In this document: positions 53,104 to 64,000 of the stretch, piece by piece
How positions within the stretch are numbered: position 1 is the first letter of the stretch
Layout: every line of letters begins with the position of its first letter
Assembly: GCA_033239125.1 (NCBI GenBank)
Contig: BSWB01000002.1
Coordinates: 157,714,409 to 157,778,408, forward strand
DNA: 64,000 nucleotides
Source: Fagopyrum homotropicum
Lineage: Eukaryota > Streptophyta > Magnoliopsida > Caryophyllales > Polygonaceae
Direction: 5' to 3'
The notes under the pieces: generated by a model
Database searches by the model: none
What the model saw: only the letters and a program-made list of their open reading frames with translations
What the model was told of the DNA's origin: nothing
Translations under genes and position numbers: made by a program

Positions 53104-54234
53104 TTGCTTGGACCCGGCCCAATTCTGCCTCAGCAACAGGCCCATTTTGCTGCCTCTCCACAACCCACAAATTTGGACCATTCTTTTGCTACCATGACAC
53201 TAAATCCGGAGGATAATTATTGGTACATGGACACGGGCGCAACATCACATATGACGAATAATTCAGGTTTCGTTTCGTCTTTTTTACATAATGGTTCATT
53301 AAATTCGATAATTGTTGGGAATGGTATGCGTGTTCCTTCAACAGGTACTGGAGATACTACTATCCCTACCACCACATCCCCGCTTCACCTATCCAATGCC
53401 CTAATTGCCCAAAAAATTGTCAAAAATTTAGTGTCTGTTAGACGTTTTACATCCGATAACAATGCATCCGTAGAATTTGACCCATTTGGTTTTTTTGTGA
53501 AGGATCAACACACGGGGATCACATGTTTGAGATGTAATAGTTCCGGGGAACTCTATCTTGTCACTCGTCCCTCCACCCGTCTTCATCATGCTCTTTCCGT
53601 TGAGTCGTCCAGTCTTTGGCATGCCCGTCTTGGTCATCTTGGCGCTCCAGTTTTAGATTACCTTAGACGTTCTTCTTTTATCACTCGTTCGGTTGCACCG
53701 TTCGACATTATTCATAGTGATCTTTGGACTTCTCCTATCCCGAGTCGGGAGGGTTTCAAATACTTCTTACTTTTTCTTGATGATTTTTCTCATTTTCTAT
53801 GGATTTATCCTATCAAGTTTAAGTCTCAAGTGTTTGATCTTTTCGTAAGTTTTCACCGGTTTGTCAAAACTCAGTATAACCTCCCTATCAAAAGTTTCCA
53901 ATGTGACATGGGTGGTGAATTTAACAACACCAACTTCCACAAATTTTTTGTTGACCACGGTGTTGTCTTCCGGTTCTCTTGCCCACACACATCTCCTCAA
54001 AACGGTAAAGCCGAACGAATTATTCGAACCATCAGTAACATGATGCATTCACTTTTATTCCACGCTTCCGTTCCAGTTTCCTATTGGCCTCATGCCGTGG
54101 AAGTTTCATGCTATCTCCTCAACATTCTTTCCTCTTCTTCTATTCAACATAACTCTCCTACGCGAGTGTTATATCATTCCACACCGTCTCTAGCTCATCT
54201 CCGGATTTTTGGTTGCCTTTGTTATCCCAATTAA
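53104..54234 (+). pseudogene. Protease and integrase of G, zinc region damaged
   Basis: An open stretch of 376 residues. Protease motif YMDTGATSHM is at about residue 38. Integrase: SLWHARLGHLG supplies the two His of the zinc region, but the sequence jumps to TRSVAPFDIIHSDLW, so the CxxC half is missing, probably by an in-frame deletion. D (IHSDLW), D (FQCDMGGEF) and E (NGKAER) of the catalytic triad are present. The frame ends at 54232. Confidence 0.8.
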
Positions 54235-54279
54235 AACGCCACCATCTCACACAAGCTTCAGCATCGTTCGCGCCCTTGC

Positions 54280-56230
54280 GTGTTCCTTGGCTACCCCAAT
54301 CACTATCGGGAATTTAAATGCTTGGATTTGGCCACACACAAAATTATCATTTCCCGCCATGTCACCTTTGTTGAGTCAGTTTTTCCTTTTTCTACCCGTT
54401 CCCATAGTTCCCCGAATCTACTTACATCAACACATTCGGAGGATGATCCTTCACATTATTCTTACGGCATTTTAATGCTCCAGAAATTTCACCCATCCCA
54501 ATCTAGACGACCTATTTTCGGGAGCCCAGTCCGCCTCTTTCAGCCTCCCCGTTTGTTTGCTCCAATGATGCAAGCCCAATGTCAGCCCAACCTCCCTGCG
54601 ACCCACTTTCATCCCCACTTCCCAGCCCGCTTCACAACGTTGGCCCGCTTCCCTCCATTGGCACCATCCAGCCAAACGACCCGACTCAGCCTGCTCCAAT
54701 TGTCCCACACCGTTTATCTGCGCCTGCCAGCCCACCTCCCACAAATATAAATGACTCCAGCTCTGCTCCCTTGCCATTTCCTTGTCCGAACCGCCCACAA
54801 ACTCGGAGTCAATCCGGAATTGTCAAACCTAAACCCATTTTTTACCTTTCCATCACCACCACCAAAATTTCCCCCTACCTAAATCCCATAATGTAGCTCT
54901 TCAAGACCCGTATTGGACCGCTTTCATGCTCAATGAATATCGAGCCTTTATGCGAAATAAGGCATGGGTCCTGGTTCCTCGTCCTATTAATGCTAACATT
55001 GTGCGATGTATGTGGATTTTAAGCACAAGTACATGTCAGATGGATCCCTTGAGCGATATAAAGCCCGCCTTGTCGCGAATGGATGTTCTTAGCAGGTTAG
55101 AATTGACTGTGATGAGACTTTCAACCCTTTTGTTAAACTAGGTACTATCCGTATGGTTCTCAACATTGCAGTATCCCGTTCTTGGCCCATTTATCAGCTG
55201 GATGTTCAGAATTCTTTCCTTCATGGCCATCTTAACGAAATGTTGTATATGTTTCAACCACTTGGCTTTCGCGACCCCTACAAACCCAATCATGTTTGTC
55301 TTTTGCAGAAGTCCCTTCATGGCCTAAAGCAAGCTCCCCGGGCATGGTTTCAATGCTTTGCAGGCTTCCTACATCGCATTGGATTTATTAGCAGTAAGAG
55401 TGATTCCTCCCTTTTTATTTATAATCAAGGATCTGACACTGCTTATCTACTTCTATATGTCGATGACATTGTCCTTACGGCTTCTTCCGACGCCCTGCGC
55501 AAGCATCTGATCAAGCTTCTGAGTAAGGAATTTGCCTTGAAAGACTTAGGTCCCCTATCCTATTTCTTGGGCATTTCTGTTCGTCGGACATCCTCTGGCT
55601 TATACCTGTCCTAGGATAAATATGCTCGCGAAATTGTTGAAAGAGCAAAGATGTCTAACTACAAACCCTGTGCTACCCTGGCTGAAACGTCTATCAAGTT
55701 AAGTGCTTCATCCAGCCCTACTATTAATGATTCGATGCTTTACCGTAGTCTAGCTGGAGCACTACAGTACCTCACCTTCACACGGCCAAACATCAGTTTT
55801 GTAGTACAGCAAGTGTGGCTGTTTATGCACGACCCCAGGGAAGCCCATTTTGCAGCTCTCAAGTGCATTATCCGATACATTTCTGGGACGTCTTCTTTAG
55901 GTATCACCATCTCCTCTTCTCCGAAGTCTGATCTTATTGCCTATACAGATGTTGATTAGGCCGGTTGCCCTGATACACGCCGCTTCACCTCGATCAAGTT
56001 AATGTGTTTTCTTCAATGACACTTTAATCTCGTGGTCTGCCAAAACGCAATCTGTCGTCTCTAGATCCAGTGCCGAGGCAGAATATAGAGGAGTTGCCAA
56101 TGTTGTGTCAGAATGTTCCTGGATGCGAAACCGCTTGCTTGAGTTACATTGTCCGTTTGTCAAGGCATCCATTATCTACACAAACAACATTTCTGCTACT
56201 TACCTTGTAGCAACCCAGTTCAACACCAGA
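54280..56230 (+). pseudogene. RT and RNase H of G
   Basis: Integrase C-terminal (GYPNHYREFKCLD) and a Pro/Ser-rich linker lie at 54280-54890. RT begins near 54905. The main RT block is 55153-55614 with QLDVQNSFLHGHL, SLHGLKQAPRAWF and the catalytic LLLYVDDIVL. A TAG at 55614 and TAG/frame changes near 55957 break the frame before and within RNase H (YRSLAGALQYLTFTRP, IAYTDVD). No functional product. Confidence 0.8.
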
Positions 56231-56431
56231 CATTTTTACAAAGGGCCTTCCCCGACAATTATTTTTAGACTTTAGATCCAGTCTCACTGTTCAACCTCCT
56301 CCAGTTTCGACTGCGGGGTACGATAGTATATAGGGTGCCCTTATGTAATTATGTAAACTCCGCTTATTATTAATATGAGCCGTCTGATGATGGAAACCCT
56401 AAGGGAAATTCATTCACGTTCTCACATGTAT

Positions 56432-56536
56432 ACACAAAGTCAGGTTGTTAGGGTTTGTTACAACCTTGCTTTATTTACATATCTATATATAATATCCTAT
56501 AGATAAGTGAGTGATTTTGTTTTCATGTAGTTTACA
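56432..56536 (-). repeat. Remaining part of the element F 5' LTR
   Basis: It continues the F LTR after element G. TATATATAG (minus, about 56484-56492) is a plausible TATA box. The end GTTTACA at 56530-56536 is the inverted counterpart of TGTAAAC at 51835. Confidence 0.5.
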
Positions 56537-57008
56537 ACTTGAATCTGAGATGGGAGTATTACCTGAGTTGAATTCTCTACTTCTTTTTATTTTTCCTTGT
56601 AATTTTACTATGCGATTTGTAGCCTTTGTGAAAGAGGAAGGACTGTGTAGGCAAATATGAACAACATGATTGTTCATGAGGTGATAAATTATCCTTCTCT
56701 AGGGTAGGGTGAAAAGAGTGAGATTACAAAAAAAAAAAAGTTCTATAGAGGATAATGATAGTTCGGTTTGGAGATTGTTTAGAATATTGGTGTTACAAAG
56801 ATATATAGGTTAAGCAAAATTGTAGAACAGTAAGTTTGATTTGCTGTAGGTTTTATCTTTTGTCATTTTCCTTTGATTTTTTACCCCTTTACATGTCATT
56901 ATTCTATTGTAATATATGATAACAAAATGCTTCTATGTGATCAACTTTTGGAAAGGATGGTAATGCACAATTTATTTTTCTTACTACATAAGCATTCTTT
57001 GTTGCAGG
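56537..57008. other. AT-rich sequence without a recognised gene
   Basis: I see no coding homology or repeat structure beyond a short A run (56728-56739). It may be intron or flank of the kinase-like exon that follows. Confidence 0.4.
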
Positions 57009-57081
57009 TAAGAAGGATGTTTGGCTATGTACACAATTGCATTAGTGCTTGCCATGGTGACATTAAACCCCTAAACTTCCT
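57009..57081 (+). pseudogene. Exon-like scrap resembling a protein-kinase catalytic loop
   Basis: Between an acceptor-like TTGTTGCAG and a donor-like GTAAGG, the frame reads GYVHNCISACHGDIKPLNFL. HGDIKPxNFL resembles the catalytic loop HRDxKPxN of Ser/Thr kinases; NFL is frequent in calcium-dependent kinases. No other kinase exon is recognised nearby, so this is either a relic or one exon of a gene ruined by insertions. The identification rests on about 20 residues. Confidence 0.3.
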
Positions 57082-57087
57082 TGTAAG

Positions 57088-57667
57088 GTTCTCTCACTTC
57101 CTTCATAACAAAGCCAAATATATAAATATTTAATTCTGTTATAGAAAATTTCCTTCTCGACCATGAGGGACATCAGCTATGATGGCTAGAAAAATGATGC
57201 AAACACCAAATAAAATAAAAACACAAATCAGATAAGCAATTTCATGTTATGAAAACATAAGAGGACTTAGAATTGTAGAGAACGTACATTTTGCTCACCT
57301 GCTAGGTTCCATGCAAAGACCATCCTAACTAGAATATAGCAACAAATTTTCAAGCTGAATATTGAAAAACAGTATCGACTATAACCATTATGCACAAGAA
57401 TGTGGTCCTTCTCATTGGAGCATGGGCTCGCACTCTCTTGATCACTCAGGAGACAATTTAATAAATAGTGAAAAAACATAAAAAAAAACAACAGATTCTA
57501 ATTTGATTGAATAGTTAAAGTAAAGCATAGAATTGTGAGATAAGGTCATAAGAGGGTAACTACTAAAGAATGATATGAAGGTAAATATAAGCACCTACAT
57601 AAGCAGTATAATGATTTATGATAACAAACCATAAAAAATCTAGAAAGACTGTTACTGTTTGAAGAAC
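57088..57667. other. AT-rich stretch, nothing recognised
   Basis: No ORF of interest, no repeat or RNA gene that I can support. Confidence 0.4.
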
Positions 57668-58335
57668 TAGAGGGTATACAAAATATACCCCTAATAGAAT
57701 AATAATTATAAAAAATTAAGAGGGTTAAAAATTAGAGGGTATACAAAATAAAAGCCCATTTATTTCACCAAATTATTTCTTTGTTTATAATATACTCCGT
57801 ATATCTTCTTTGTCCTTTTGACATGTTTGAAGAACTTTACCATTAAATGCTTGCCGAGTTTTGGTTAGACGTGAATGACTTTAGACCCTCTTTTTTTGGG
57901 TAAGTGATGGCGAGAGAGAGCAAGCAAGCCCCACCAAATTTATTAACTGAAACGCAAAATAAGGAAGTTACACAATTCCCCGTGAATCGTAGCTAAGTAA
58001 AGGGCCCAAATTGTCAATGGGAGAAGAAAGACAGTAACCCTAGAGGATGAACAGTGTCATAAATATTGAGTTTCAACCAAATATTTCTTGGTGTTTCGGT
58101 ACATTGTTGAGAATGTTAGAATTGGTTGTTGAAGATTTTAAGGAAGATGCTATGAAGTTGGGGAGATGTTGACCAAAGGTTAGCAAGAGGGCCGGTTGAG
58201 GGTATTAGTAAAGAAAGAATTTGGTGAAGTAGACTCTTTTCTATTAACTTTTGTTTTGTATGCCCTTCTAATTTTTACCACTCTAATTGACTTATCACTA
58301 TTACTCTATTAGGAATATATTAGGGATATATTTAG
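57668..58335. mobile_element. Possible inverted-repeat (MITE-like) element
   Basis: The arm at 57668-57752 is similar, as its reverse complement, to 58252-58335. Both share TTTTGTATNCCCTTCTAATTT-like and CTATTAGGNNTATATT-like segments. AGAGGGTATACAAAATA occurs twice within the left arm (57669 and 57733). The centre has no coding sequence. Target duplications are not clear. Confidence 0.4.
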
Positions 58336-59446
58336 TAAATGAGATTACGTTATGAGCCTACTTAATAGAGCAATATTGCTAAAAGGCCTAGTTACTGATA
58401 TTGACCGATTCGGATTTGAATTTTAAGTAGGTTAAATTTGTCTTAGAAAATATTCGAAACTCAATGCCAGATTCTAAAAATTTTCTTAGACGAACGCTTT
58501 TTTTTTATCATTATGTGTAATATATATATATATATATATAATGAACATATAATTGTACATTATATCATATTACTCTAACAGAAAAAAAAAAAAAAAAAAA
58601 GACGTACTAACGGTATATTTATCATGTAAGTGTTGATGAATACTTTTTACTTGTATACAAATAAAAAAAACTTGAAAGAATTTGCAAATAAAATAAGTTT
58701 ACAACCCTAAAATCATCATATATGAAATTGTAATTTTACAATTTAAAATATGCTATTAACTTTCTTTCAATTGTTTTGACTACTAATATATAATTGAACT
58801 TTACACTTGTCAACCGAAGCATTGGGAGCAAGCATCAACTTATTTTACTTTTTTGTCTATTTGGTTGGGGTCTTGGTTTATAGTTAACTATGAAGACTTC
58901 TTCTTTCACTTTTGTGGCCTCCAAACCCAGTTTTGGACACTTCAAGATCATATTTTACGGGAAATTGAAACAATAGATATGTGCTATGAGTTTTATGCAG
59001 CGTTGGGCAATCTTTAAACTTTTGTTCATAATTTCGATATTTTTAAATATACAATCAAGAACACCGTTCCCTAAAACCCAACATTCTTTGACGAGAGTTT
59101 TTTTTCGACAAATTGTGCCGGAGAGCTTTTTGCCTATGGTATGGTATGATCATATGATGTATCAATATAATCAAAGACAATGATTAGTAAACTATTGTTC
59201 AATAACTTTAAAATGAGAGTTCGAAAGATAAATTTAGATTATTTTCCTATTGAAATAAATATTTTGCGATGATAAACTATTTTACCATCATTTCAAGAAA
59301 TATAGGTATTTCTTTTATTCCTGCTTTTATTTTAATATATGTTAATAGTGTATAAGAAAATTAAGGGAGAAATGGGGGAATGACATCTAATGACTATTAG
59401 GTAATAAAAAATGTTTTTTTGTATTATACTTAATAAAGTAGACTCC
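58336..59446. other. AT-rich spacer with microsatellite
   Basis: A (TA)n run is at about 58519-58541 and a 19-nt A run at 58582-58600. One 65-residue ORF at 58986-59183 has no recognisable features. Nothing else is supported. Confidence 0.5.
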
Positions 59447-61114
59447 TGTTACACCCCAAGTTCTGGGAACTCGAAGCGTTACGGGTTAGGACCTCACAAT
59501 GGGTTCTGACCGTCAGAGTAGCAACGACACAACAGATCTTACAACAAGGCATAGACAAATGAAAACAAAAACTCAATATAAAACCAAAGGTTTAAACAAA
59601 GGGAAGCGTAAAAGACTCGCAGCCGAGTTCAAAACAAAAGGGAAACAACAACTGAAATATAAACTCGATCCCGTCCTATAATGTACGGGAACCCCGGCTG
59701 ACCACACCATTTGGATCACTCAGCAGCATCTTGAACCTGTGGAACATCTACAACATCGGTATAAACCGTTAGCTAAAATTCTAGATATTAGAAAGAACGT
59801 AAGGGCACTAACACACATTAGATAAAGTAAATATATAACATGCTCGTACTCAACCGGTTATTATCTTTTATTAAGTTATCCATTACTTATTCAACTTCTT
59901 TTGTCACACGAGAATCTCCCGAAACTCGCCTCCGCTTTTGTCTTCTAACAAGAATAGATCAGTACTATCCGTTACTTGCAGGCCTGGGTTGCAAGAGCAC
60001 ATTCTAGTCTTCTGTAGAACGTACTAGGCAAGTGGTCACCGCCCGGTTTTCATACACTTGGGCCAATTACGGTATATAAGGTGATTCCTATTCCGGTTAT
60101 CCGTTATAGCAACAATAAACAACACAATAAGCCAAAACACTCAAACCAATATACGGAATGAAGCTAAGTAAGTCCAAGGGACTTATCCACTCGAAGGTAA
60201 CTCAAAGGGTCAACGGACACTCAGTTTCCCTCAGGAAAGGAGCAAGGAAAGCCTGTTCACACAAGACATCACAAATCAGGAACGAAATGGTTGCTAGAAG
60301 TCTATAACTTCTAGTCTTGATGATCTTTAAGAGATCACCACAAGCTAAGGTCTCAACCTCAGTCTTATAGCACTCTCAGGGGGGTAACAACTACAGAGGA
60401 AACCGCAGGGGCAGTTGGGCGAGGCAGAGGGGTGGCAACGTGACATATCCGCAAGAGCGGCTTTGTGCAGGCGCGGGGGCGGTTAAGGCTCAGAAGGTGG
60501 CATCGGGCTTCCTTCTGACAACAACTCACAACCAAGGTACCAAGGCTTGATTCCTTGATCCAAACACGTCAAGACTCAACCAATGGAGCATGTGAACATC
60601 AACATATCAACAACGGAATGCTCCACAAGAATCAAGGCTCAAACTTGATTCTTGGAGAAGAAGAAAAGAGAAGAACGATAGAAGGAAACGAAACAGAAGA
60701 GAACGGCATGTAGCAACATGTGAACGTGAGGGAGAAACAAATGAAGATAAACTTACACGTTCAACAAAATCACAGGAAACAAGGGCGACGGGTGCAGCTC
60801 TCAGGATTGAAGAACGTATGCAAGAAGCGGGAAAAACGGGAAGAAGGAGGGATTATATAGGAAAGGGGTGGAAAGATAGAAGAAAAGACGTTTTATGGTT
60901 AGGAATAAGATAGGAAGGCCGGCCCATAAGATAAGAAGATCGGATATTCTATCTATGGAAGAAAGATAAAACGAACGAAAATAGATCGGGCGCGATTTGT
61001 GGTGAATCCGCCGAGGCGGATCGTCCAGCCGCAGGGGCGGTGACAAGCACAGCTTGCCGTTGGAGCGGCCGCTGTCACCGTAGGGGCAGTGACAGCTAAA
61101 AACTAGATGTTACA
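59447..61114 (-). repeat. Element H 3' LTR
   Basis: It is 1668 bp; the minus strand starts TGTAACATC and the other end is TGTTACACC on the plus strand. Motifs CCGCAGGGGCGG are at 61029-61040, with variants near 60402, 60450, 60472, 61010 and 61076. A TATA candidate (minus TATATAA) is at 60853-60859. Confidence 0.8.
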
Positions 61115-61118
61115 TCGG

Positions 61119-61132
61119 ATCCCCCTAAAAAG
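61119..61132 (-). other. Element H polypurine tract
   Basis: The minus strand reads TTTTTAGGGGGATC just upstream of the LTR. Confidence 0.65.
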
Positions 61133-61345
61133 AACTTTCGTCCCGAAACTTACAATGAACCACAAGGTCACATATCAACAACGCAAAAACACTAAACTCA
61201 ACTCATATATTCCCACCCGGGGCACAAAACTCACAACGTCACAAAAGCGTGCACAACACAACAGTGGAAACTGAAACTCAGACATCTATGTTAAAGGTAC
61301 AACCACATCCGCTTAGAACTCAGGATAGTTCCTCTGGATACTATC

Positions 61346-62730
61346 CTATGTCTCCCAAGTCGCCTCATCAGCTCCTCGCATCAACCACTGAATCTTCATC
61401 ATCGGTATGTCCTTCGAACCCAAGCGTCTCATACTATGCTCTAAGATATCTACCGGATGCTCTACGAACGTGTGGGCTGGCTCGACCACTAGATACTCAT
61501 GATTGGCGATGTGTCTCGGGTCTAGTATGTTCTCTCGTAACTGAGAAACATGGAAGACTGGGTGAACACCCTCAAGCCTCGGTGGCAAAGGAAGTTTGTA
61601 TGTTGCGTCTCCAACTCGCTCAAGAATCTCAAAAGGTCCGACATATCTAGGATTTAGCTTCCCCTTGACGCCGAAGCGTTTGACGCCTCGTGTTGGGGAT
61701 ACCCTCAGCCAAAGCTGAGCTCCAACTCCGAACGCTAGAGGTATGCGTCTCTTATCTGCATAAGACTTCTGACGACTTTGCGCTGCTAACATCCGTTCTA
61801 GGATCATCGCTACTCTAGCCATATCATCCTGTATCTACTCAAGTGCTACTCTGCTTTGGCTCATCCCAGCACAACGGTGTACGTTATCTCTGTCCGTACA
61901 AAGCCTCATAAGGAGTCATCCTAATCGAAGCGTGTCAACTACTGCTATACGAAAACTCCACTAAGGGAAGGTGATCTGGTCACACTTGTCCCCAGTGTAG
62001 TACGCAGGCTCTCAAAATGTCCTCCAAAGTCTGGATGGTCCGCTCGGACTGACCAACGGTCTAAGGATGATAAGCAGTCGTGAACTACAGACTCGTACCT
62101 AGGGCGGCATGCACTTGCTGCCAAAACCTCGAGGTGAACCATCCGTCTCTGTCAAAGACTATAGTCCTAGGTACTCCATGAAGTCTCAATATCTGTCTAG
62201 TGAACTCCTCTGCTAATCGACTTACCGGCCACATTTCCTTGATAGGAATGAAACGTGCGGTCTTCGTCAGTCGATCCACTGTCACCCAGATAGCGTCAAA
62301 GTCTCGACTCGGTCTCAAACCGGTGACAAAGTCCATAGAGATGTCCTCCCACTTCCATTGAGTGACGGGAAGTGGGTGTAGCTCGCATCCTGGTCGATGA
62401 TTCTCGATCTTGACCTGTTGATGGGTCGCACACTAAACTACATATTTCGTCACATCTGGCTTCAGACTTCCCCACTAGAAAGAGCGTTTGATATCTTGAT
62501 ACATCTTACTCGCACCGGGGTGCATTGAGTAAGGTGAAGAGTGAGCCTCCTGAAGGATCCACTGTCTCAACTCTTGATCTGAAGGCACACATACACGCTC
62601 CTGGCGTCTCAAGATCCCACCAGCACCTACTGCAAACTGTGGCGCCTCTCCTCGAGGCATCCGGTCTCGGATCTGTGTCAAAGCTGGACAACCTCCTGCT
62701 TCCGTCAGATCTCAACCAACAGGATTTGAG
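61346..62730 (-). pseudogene. Integrase with chromodomain-like C-terminus of H
   Basis: Zinc-region lead-in VCVPSDQELRQWILQEAHSS (62475-62681); core fragment MDFVTGLRPS...FDRDGWFTSRFWQQ (62085-62336) with two catalytic aspartates; C-terminal piece (61346-61822) with KLNPRYVGPFEILERVG, then PVDILEHSMRRL...IQWLMRGADEATWE, which fits a chromodomain. Stops at about 62435, 62060 and 61830 separate the pieces. The CHD would direct integration to particular chromatin in intact relatives. Confidence 0.82.
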
Positions 62731-63420
62731 TGCTTGGCGTAAAGCTCTCTATCCTACAGGACTTGAAGGACGATCCTCAAATGTCCTGTATGCTCATCTC
62801 TGCTACAAGAGTATACCAGAATGTCATCTATGAAGACAACTACAAACTGGTCTAGAAAGTCGATGAAGATGTTGTTCATCAACTTCATGAAAACTAGGGG
62901 TGCATTTGTGAGCCCGAATGGCATCACTACAAACTCATGGTGGCCATACCTGGTCCGAAATGCCATCTTGGCTATGTCCTACTCTCTCACCCTCAGCTGG
63001 TGATATCCGGGTCTCAAAAAGATCCGTGAAAACACTGAAGCTCCATGCAATTGATCCAAAAGATCGTCGATACGGGGCAATGGGTATTTATTCTTGATTG
63101 TCACCTTGTTCAGCTCTCGGTAATCAAAACATAACCTCATCGACCCGTCTTTCTTTCTGACAAAGAGTATTGCTGTGCCTCAAGGAGATACCCTAGGGCG
63201 GATGAAGCCCTTCTCAGCTAACTCCTCGAGATGCTTCTTAAGCTCAAGCATCTCGATAGGCGCCATACGGTAAAGAGCCTTCGAGATCGGTCTCGTCCCG
63301 GGCTCTAGATCAATGCCAAAGTCTACACTCCTCTCTGTGGAGGCAAACTGGATGGCTCTCCAAAAACGTTGGTAAACTCGCCTGCTACCGGAATCTCCTC
63401 CAACGCTGGACTCATACTAT
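62731..63420 (-). pseudogene. RT remnant of H, RNase H missing
   Basis: RT palm sequence is on the minus strand: SIFFVRKKDGS-like sequence near 63150, GYHQLRVREDIAKMAFRTRYGHHEFVVMP-type segment, and VVFIDDILVYS near 62840 (catalytic DD). Shortly after, sequence related to RT (ELYAKHSN) runs directly into the pre-integrase region. Only about 70 bp lie between RT and that region, so the thumb and RNase H are deleted. Confidence 0.78.
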
Positions 63421-64000
63421 CTTTCATGGCACAGAATCAGAAAGCCTCGCAACCCTGACCGATAAGTCTCGCAGCCCGAACTGTACTGATGGCTGTACCG
63501 GTCTTTCCGAGATGCCATCCTCGGAAAATCTTCACATGGCCTGACTCTGTACTTACCGTCACTGTCCTCTTGCCGATGTCCAAAACTGCTCGATGTCGAT
63601 CCATCCAATCCATGCCCAAAATAACTTTGTCATGTACTTAGTACATGACGAAGAAGTCAGCTGGCCAATTGCGACCTCCCAATCTAATAGGGAAATCGTG
63701 AACCTCTCGTGTACCTCTAATATTACCCCCTTCGGGTAATCCTATAAAGAAGGGTCTACCTTCTACGATAACTAAGGCTAATCTATCTACACATGCATCA
63801 GATATAAAAGAATGTGTAGCACCGGTATCAAAAAGAACTATGACAGGAAAACCATTAATATGAATGGTACCTGTGGTCACTAGAGCGGTCGGCTCAACTG
63901 CACTCCTCATCTTATAAACTCTAGCTGAGGCACCTCTGGTGTCAAAAGTACCACCTCCTCGTCCTCTACCCTAACCCAGAGTGGAACCCTGAGGAGTGGT
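63417..64000 (-). pseudogene. Protease and end of gag of H
   Basis: At 63638-63910 the frame contains the aspartic protease motif VLFDTGATHSFIS. A stop near 63638 splits it from its continuation, which includes GMDWMDRHRAVLD (63437-63619). Right of 63910 is a Gly/Arg-rich gag tail with a stop. The rest of gag is outside the window. Confidence 0.8.

Larger units (their letters stand above)
51928..56426 (+). mobile_element. Element G: decayed Ty1/copia element with 99-bp LTR matches
   Basis: Sequences at 51928-52026 and 56328-56426 match over 99 bp with about five differences, each ending CTCACA. The flanking bases TGTAA (51923-51927) and TGTAT (56427-56431) form an imperfect target duplication. 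The LTR starts ATATAGGG, not TG, so the true 5' boundary may be slightly different. The tRNA-Met primer site starts at 52027 (TGGTATCAGCC, imperfect). Order is gag, protease, integrase, RT, RNase H, all broken. G is inserted in the 5' LTR of F. Confidence 0.8.
59447..64000 (-). mobile_element. Element H: decayed chromodomain-type Ty3/gypsy element (runs off the window)
   Basis: The 3' LTR (59447-61114) is followed on the right by a polypurine tract and, on the minus strand, integrase with a chromodomain-like tail, RT and protease. The right side (gag and 5' LTR) is outside the window. ACTCC precedes the LTR. Order protease-RT-integrase-chromodomain indicates a chromovirus, probably of the Tekay/Del type. 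Many stops are present and RNase H is missing. Confidence 0.85.

Noticed and set aside
57890..58020. Possible gene start near a GAGAGAGAG stretch
   Set aside because: No ORF or splice pattern of note; low complexity only.
61249..61650. 133-residue plus-strand ORF
   Set aside because: Antisense to the H integrase/chromodomain region.

Overview
This is plant nuclear DNA, most likely from a eudicot, and it consists almost entirely of nested retrotransposons. I did not recognise the species. No intact host gene is visible. The evidence is LTR pairs with TG...CA ends and 5-bp target duplications, tRNA-Asp and tRNA-Met primer sites, gypsy and copia gag-pol proteins, a LINE 3' end, and AT-rich spacer.

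Layout. (1) Element A (minus strand, 1-21917, left LTR cut by the window edge) is an Athila-type Ty3/gypsy element. It carries degraded gag-pol and an intact envelope-position ORF. Element B (plus, 5394-14827, duplication ATCTC) sits inside A's integrase. (2) A itself lies in a LINE, whose 3' end is at 21918-23099. A degraded LTR-like stretch follows to 24138. (3) Element D (minus, 24139-46007, old, Athila-type) is interrupted by element C (plus, 26329-39557, duplication GGTGC). C is nearly intact, with one stop codon in an otherwise open gag-pol and an intact envelope-position ORF. (4) D is cut by the 3' end of element E (minus, 46008 to about 48760), an older relative of B. (5) E abuts a truncated copia element F (minus). 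F's 5' LTR is split by another decayed copia element, G (plus, 51928-56426). (6) 56537-59446 is AT-rich, low-copy-looking DNA with an exon-like kinase scrap and an inverted-repeat element. (7) From 59447 to the window end is a decayed chromodomain-type gypsy element H (minus).

The Athila-type elements share one plan: LTR of about 1.6-1.76 kb, tRNA-Asp primer site, gag, protease, RT/RNase H, integrase, a small hairpin, a spacer, an envelope-position ORF, a polypurine-like AAGTATGGGGT, a conserved noncoding block of about 190 nt, a second AAGTATGGGGT tract, and the LTR. The LTR pairs of A, B and C differ by roughly 0.5-0.6% by eye, so all three inserted recently.

The two most striking observations are these. 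Element B has lost RT and RNase H but keeps a protease-integrase ORF, and its envelope-position ORF is replaced by the last 347 bp of its own LTR joined to a complete 75-nt copy of tRNA-Asp including CCA. This looks like a captured reverse-transcription intermediate. Second, each Athila family is peppered with its own short imperfect palindrome (AAATCG-NN-CGATTT in A, CACCTCG-NN-CGAGGTG in B/E, TTCCACG-NN-CGTGGAA in C/D). These occur in corresponding LTR, coding-linker and spacer positions and share a CG-NN-CG core but have unrelated arms.
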